Below, piece after piece: positions 6,495-9,572 of a DNA stretch of 9,572 nucleotides. Position 1 is the first letter of the stretch, and each line of letters opens with the position of its first letter. Origin of the DNA: M50B103 sp041667565. Its GTDB lineage: Bacteria; Fidelibacterota; Fidelibacteria; Fidelibacterales; Fidelibacteraceae. The notes below the pieces were generated by a model. It saw only the letters and a program-made list of their open reading frames with translations. It did no database searches and was not told the DNA's origin. The DNA lies in assembly GCA_964572745.1 (NCBI GenBank), contig CAZNFT010000061.1:1-9572 (forward strand), given 5' to 3'. The position numbers were made by a program, and so were the translations under genes.

Positions 6495-7568
6495 ATGGAG
6501 AAAAAAAAGGATATAATTCTAGGAATGAGCGGTGGGGTTGACTCCACTGTGGCTGTTCACTTGCTCCAAAAGCAGGGATATAATGTCATTGGAGTAACTC
6601 TGCAATTGGCTGATCATTATCTTCATGATAAGAGTAAACAATTAGAAGTGATACAAAAAGCCAAAGCTGTCTGTGATCGCTTTGCTATTGAGCATATAGT
6701 CGCTGATAAAACAGCTGAATTCGATCACTGTATTGTCCAATATTTTGCCAATGAATATTTCAGGGGAGCAACACCCAATCCCTGCGTGCAATGTAATTTA
6801 CACTTAAAGTGGGCACCTTTGCTCCAGATCGCCGACAAAATGGGAATTGAAAAGATCGCGACAGGCCACTATGCCAAAATAATTGAAGAAGATGGCCAGT
6901 TTTCACTCTACCGGGCAAAAGATAAAGCAAAAGACCAATCGTATTTTCTCTGGCGCTTAAATCAGGAACAGCTTTCACGGACGGTTTTTCCCTTGGCCGA
7001 TGTGACGAAAGATGAGATCTTTCAAATTGCCCAGGAACTCGATCTGCCACAATCCAAGCAGGCTGAAAGTCAGGATGTATGTTTTATTCCTGATAACGAT
7101 TACAAAGAATTTCTTGCTAAATATTTTTCTAAAGATCTCAAGAAGATCCCCAAAGGAAATTTTGTCGATATGCAGGGAAAAGTTATTGGTAAACACGATG
7201 GATATTATCGTTTTACCATTGGGCAGCGTAAAGGTCTGGGCATTGCCTTAGGAGAGCCCGCTTATGTGAGAGCTATCCATCCTCAAAGTAACACGGTAAA
7301 AATCGGTTTTGCCATGGATATGGAGGATCTGGGCTGTACCATAAAAGATCTAAATTGGCTGGATGGGCCTAAACCTTCCATAGTTACTGATCTTCTTGTT
7401 AAAATCCGATATAGAAATCCGGGTGTAATGGCAAGAATGGAGCCTCTGGAAGATGGGCGTTATCATCTATTTTTCAATGAATCGGTAAAAGCTGTAACGC
7501 CGGGTCAATCCGCTGTTTTTTATCAAGGAAATAAAGTACTGGGAGGCGGGATCATCGTTCTTCCCTAA
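6495..7568 (+). CDS. mnmA: tRNA-specific 2-thiouridylase MnmA
   Basis: MnmA adds the 2-thio group to the wobble uridine (U34) of tRNAs for Lys, Glu and Gln, using ATP and sulfur relayed from a cysteine desulfurase in the cytoplasm. The PP-loop SGGVDS is at residues 12-17. The catalytic pair is C100 (NPCVQCN) and C196 (DVCFIP), matching C102 and C199 of E. coli. GHYAKI, DQSYFLWRL and TIGQRKGLGIA are further family motifs. At 357 residues it is full length. The start at 6495 places the PP-loop at the expected distance from the N-terminus; there is no visible ribosome-binding sequence, so initiation may be leaderless or SD-independent. It is 126 bases after cstA and 24 bases before panB, so it probably begins a new transcript with panBC. 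Confidence 0.96.
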   Translation: MEKKKDIILGMSGGVDSTVAVHLLQKQGYNVIGVTLQLADHYLHDKSKQLEVIQKAKAVCDRFAIEHIVADKTAEFDHCIVQYFANEYFRGATPNPCVQCNLHLKWAPLLQIADKMGIEKIATGHYAKIIEEDGQFSLYRAKDKAKDQSYFLWRLNQEQLSRTVFPLADVTKDEIFQIAQELDLPQSKQAESQDVCFIPDNDYKEFLAKYFSKDLKKIPKGNFVDMQGKVIGKHDGYYRFTIGQRKGLGIALGEPAYVRAIHPQSNTVKIGFAMDMEDLGCTIKDLNWLDGPKPSIVTDLLVKIRYRNPGVMARMEPLEDGRYHLFFNESVKAVTPGQSAVFYQGNKVLGGGIIVLP

Positions 7569-7592
7569 GAGTAAAAAGAGGAAATATCTGCT

Positions 7593-8387
7593 ATGAAAAT
7601 CACGACTAAAACTTTAATAAAAATGAAAAACAGGGGTGAAAAGATCACTTCCTTAACAGCCTACGAAGCTTTGTTTGCATCGTATTTGGATGAAATTGGC
7701 ATAGATTTTATTTTGGTCGGAGATTCAGTCGGAATGATATTTGCCGGACAGGATACAACTTTGCCGGTAACGATGGATGAAATGATCTATCACACCCGTG
7801 CGGTTAAACGCTCAATTAAAAATGCTTTACTCGTTGCCGACATGCCTTTTATGAGTTATCAGGTTTCTGTAGAAGAAGCTCTCAGAAATGCAGGAAGACT
7901 TTTAAAAGAAGCCGGAGCAGAAGCCGTGAAAATGGAAGGTGGAATGAGAATACTTGAGCAGGTTAAAGCCTGTGTTAATGCCGGAATTCCTGTGATGGGA
8001 CATCTGGGAATGACCCCACAAAGCATTAATCAATTCGGTGGCTTTAAAACTCAAGGCAAAAGTACAGATGATGCTGAAAGATTAAAACAAGAAGCGCTGG
8101 CTCTTGAAAAAGCAGGTGCCTTTGCCCTTGTTCTTGAAAAAATACCGGCAGATCTGGCCAAAGAAGTGTCAGAGCTTTTAACTATTCCTACCATTGGAAT
8201 AGGTGCCGGAAAAGATTGCGATGGCCAAATTTTAGTTACCCAAGATATGCTGGGTATGTTCGAAAAATTCAGACCTAAATTCGTTCGCCTCTATGCCGAA
8301 GTCGCTAAAACCATCAAAACTGCTCTCAGTGATTATGCCAAAGATGTTAAGGCCGGGTCGTTTCCGAATGAAGAGGAGAGCTTTTAA
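7593..8387 (+). CDS. panB: 3-methyl-2-oxobutanoate hydroxymethyltransferase PanB
   Basis: PanB performs the first committed step of pantothenate synthesis, transferring a hydroxymethyl group from 5,10-methylene-tetrahydrofolate to 3-methyl-2-oxobutanoate to give ketopantoate. At 264 residues it equals E. coli PanB in length. The metal and substrate residues are visible: D44 (VGDSVGM), D83 (VADMPF), E115 (KMEGG) and the catalytic glutamate E182 (LEKIPADLA), corresponding to D45, D84, E114 and E181 of E. coli. GHLGMTPQSINQFGGFKTQG is a strong family stretch. GAGG (7578-7581) is 11 bases before the start, a little long but usable. The stop overlaps the panC start by one base (TAATG), so translation is probably coupled. 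Confidence 0.97.
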   Translation: MKITTKTLIKMKNRGEKITSLTAYEALFASYLDEIGIDFILVGDSVGMIFAGQDTTLPVTMDEMIYHTRAVKRSIKNALLVADMPFMSYQVSVEEALRNAGRLLKEAGAEAVKMEGGMRILEQVKACVNAGIPVMGHLGMTPQSINQFGGFKTQGKSTDDAERLKQEALALEKAGAFALVLEKIPADLAKEVSELLTIPTIGIGAGKDCDGQILVTQDMLGMFEKFRPKFVRLYAEVAKTIKTALSDYAKDVKAGSFPNEEESF

Positions 8388-9235
8388 TGGAGAGAATTTC
8401 TAATATTCAGGAAATGCAAAAAAGAGCTACCGAGCTGCGTTTACAAGGCAAGAAAATTGGATTCGTCCCGACAATGGGCTACTTACACGAAGGCCATTTA
8501 TCTTTGGTGGATGCGGTCAGGAAAAGCTGTGATGTGCTTGTGATGTCTATTTTTGTGAATCCCACACAATTTGGGCCTAATGAAGACCTGGATACTTATC
8601 CCAGAGATATAGAACGTGACGAAGCATTGGCAAAAGAAAGAGGTGTGGATATTGTTTTTTATCCTCATGCAGAGGACATGTTCCCTGACGGATCCTTAAC
8701 CTGGGTCAATGTAGAAAAGATTACTGAAGTACTCTGTGGTGCTTCACGGGCAGGACATTTTAGAGGTGTTACGACTGTTCTAACAAAATTAATTAATATC
8801 CTAAAACCTCATGAAATGGTGATGGGACAAAAAGATGCGCAACAAGCAGCGGTTGTGACTAAAATGGTCGAAGACCTGAATATGGACCTTGATGTTATAG
8901 TTGCTCCCATTGTAAGAGAAGATGATGGACTTGCCATGAGTTCCCGCAATACGCGCTTAAGTCCGGAGAATAGAAAACAAGCATTAGTACTTTCACGATC
9001 ATTAAAAGATCTCAAAAAAGAACTTAATGAAGGACTTGATTTAAAATCTGCTTTAGAAAATGCCCGTCAAAAAATAGAGCTGACAGCAAATGCTCAATTA
9101 GAATATTTAGAAGCCAGAAGGTATCCTTCACTGGAATTAACCGACAGACTCACAGATAGAACACTGATAGCAGTCGCTGTTAAGTTTGCCGGTGTGAGGC
9201 TTATCGATAACATACTCGTAAAACATGAGAAGTAG
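8387..9235 (+). CDS. panC: Pantothenate synthetase (pantoate-beta-alanine ligase) PanC
   Basis: PanC condenses pantoate with beta-alanine at the expense of ATP (to AMP) to make pantothenate, the precursor of CoA. The 282-residue length is normal. Nucleotidyltransferase signatures are HEGH (34-37) in FVPTMGYLHEGHLSLV, IFVNPTQFGPNEDLDTYPRD, GQKDAQQ (147-153) and the KMSKS-like MSSRN (184-188). Many PanC proteins have GEKDFQQ where this has GQKDAQQ; the essential lysine and the QQ are kept. The ribosome-binding sequence GAGGAG (8373-8378) lies eight bases before the start, inside the end of panB. No panD, panE or panK is in the window, so beta-alanine supply and the intervening ketopantoate reductase must be encoded elsewhere. 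Confidence 0.97.
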   Translation: MERISNIQEMQKRATELRLQGKKIGFVPTMGYLHEGHLSLVDAVRKSCDVLVMSIFVNPTQFGPNEDLDTYPRDIERDEALAKERGVDIVFYPHAEDMFPDGSLTWVNVEKITEVLCGASRAGHFRGVTTVLTKLINILKPHEMVMGQKDAQQAAVVTKMVEDLNMDLDVIVAPIVREDDGLAMSSRNTRLSPENRKQALVLSRSLKDLKKELNEGLDLKSALENARQKIELTANAQLEYLEARRYPSLELTDRLTDRTLIAVAVKFAGVRLIDNILVKHEK

Positions 9236-9237
9236 GC

Positions 9238-9262
9238 AAAGCGTCCCCCACAGGGGCTTTAA
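9238..9262 (+). terminator. Probable weak intrinsic terminator of the mnmA-panBC transcript
   Basis: Three bases after the panC stop, AAAGC (9238-9242) followed by CCCC can pair with GGGGCTTT (9253-9260), leaving a two-base bulge (GT) and a small ACA-centred loop. The stem is GC-rich at its core. The T-run is only three bases long, so termination would be moderate or assisted. Confidence 0.5.
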
Positions 9263-9331
9263 TAGAGCAGTTGGCATCCGAAGGATAGGGGCGAAGGAAG
9301 ATATCGCGTCTCGCTATCTTCCAACTCTCTA
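9263..9331 (+). other. Foldable element after panC (three-way-junction-like)
   Basis: An outer stem pairs TAGAG-c-AGTTGG (9263-9274) with CCAACTCTCTA (9321-9331), 11 pairs with one bulged C. Inside lie two hairpins: ATCC-gaa-GGAT (9276-9286), and GGAAGATA-tc-GCG, loop TCT, CGCTATCTTCC (9296-9322), 11 pairs with a two-base bulge. The second hairpin and the outer stem compete for two bases (9321-9322), which slightly shortens one of them. No protein frame or tRNA signature is present. It may be a structured 3' end, a small RNA, or a palindromic intergenic repeat; I do not recognise the family. Confidence 0.45.
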
Positions 9332-9342
9332 AAGATCATTGA
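9326..9342. repeat. Dispersed intergenic repeat, right copy
   Basis: TCTCTAAAGATCATTGA here pairs with the near-identical copy at 185-202 (one-base difference in length). Its first bases overlap the right arm of the foldable element. Function unknown. Confidence 0.45.
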
Positions 9343-9423
9343 GAAAAAAAATCAATACATCGATATTTTACTCAACCTCAACTTTAACCTTAACGACGAG
9401 CTAAACTCTATGAAATTTCACCA

Positions 9424-9454
9424 TGCTATATCCGAAAAATCATTTTTTATAGCA
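9424..9454. repeat. Short inverted repeat in the right-hand intergenic DNA
   Basis: TGCTATA (9424-9430) and TATAGCA (9448-9454) are perfect complements, and the inner AAAAAT and ATTTTT tracts (9435-9440, 9442-9447) could extend pairing. The stem is AT-rich and no T-run follows it, so it is not a convincing terminator. Apart from this and the TATAAT box, I see nothing gene-like from 9343 to 9572. Confidence 0.3.
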
Positions 9455-9536
9455 CATAATAATAGGCATATCCGTCCAAAATAAAGATTTTCTAAGATCA
9501 GCTTATCTTATGTCTTATGGAAATTGATTTTTAAAT

Positions 9537-9542
9537 TATAAT
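9537..9542 (+). promoter_or_regulatory. Perfect -10 box, possible promoter of a gene beyond the right edge
   Basis: TATAAT is an exact -10 match in an AT-rich tract. No clear -35 sits at the usual distance (TTGATT at 9524-9529 is too close). The surrounding 17 bases (9527-9543) resemble 487-503 ahead of korA at 15 of 17 positions, which raises confidence a little that both are promoters. Any gene served starts outside the window. Confidence 0.3.
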
Positions 9543-9572
9543 AGTCGAATAAGTTATTTTTTAGGCGATAAA

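Overview
The window is AT-rich bacterial DNA with eight protein genes, all on the + strand, in two tightly packed groups flanked by AT-rich gene-free DNA rich in inverted and direct repeats. The organism looks like an anaerobe or facultative anaerobe: it has a ferredoxin-type 2-oxoacid oxidoreductase (KorAB), an oxygen-sensitive class I two-subunit Fe-S fumarase, and a short CstA-type transporter. Gene content and intergenic repeat style would suit an FCB-group lineage such as Cloacimonadota or a relative of Bacteroidota. That placement is an inference and is weakly supported.

Layout. Bases 1-518 hold no gene I can support. They contain a degenerate tandem repeat (24-105), a REP-like hairpin (274-303), a possible -35 element (333-338) and a strong bulged hairpin or palindrome (441-469) in front of korA. 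Bases 519-6368 form one probable operon: korA (gamma-alpha fusion), korB, fumarase alpha, fumarase beta and cstA. The junctions are a 4-base overlap, a 1-base gap, a 4-base overlap and a 25-base gap. Bases 6369-6494 carry a REP-like element and a possible promoter. Bases 6495-9235 hold mnmA, panB and panC, with a 24-base gap and then a 1-base overlap. Bases 9236-9572 hold a terminator-like hairpin, a foldable element (9263-9331) and a perfect TATAAT box near the right edge.

How the genes fit together. KorAB interconverts a 2-oxoacid (probably 2-oxoglutarate) plus CoA with an acyl-CoA, CO2 and reduced ferredoxin. The fumarase interconverts fumarate and malate. CstA-family proteins import peptides or pyruvate. 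Together they suggest catabolism of peptides, amino acids or pyruvate through a partial TCA segment that can run either way. PanB and PanC make pantothenate, the precursor of the CoA that KorAB consumes; MnmA is a tRNA-thiolating housekeeping enzyme. I found no mobile element, CRISPR array, rRNA or tRNA, and no clearly new protein system. The least explained signals are in the non-coding DNA: the korA leader and the region after panC.
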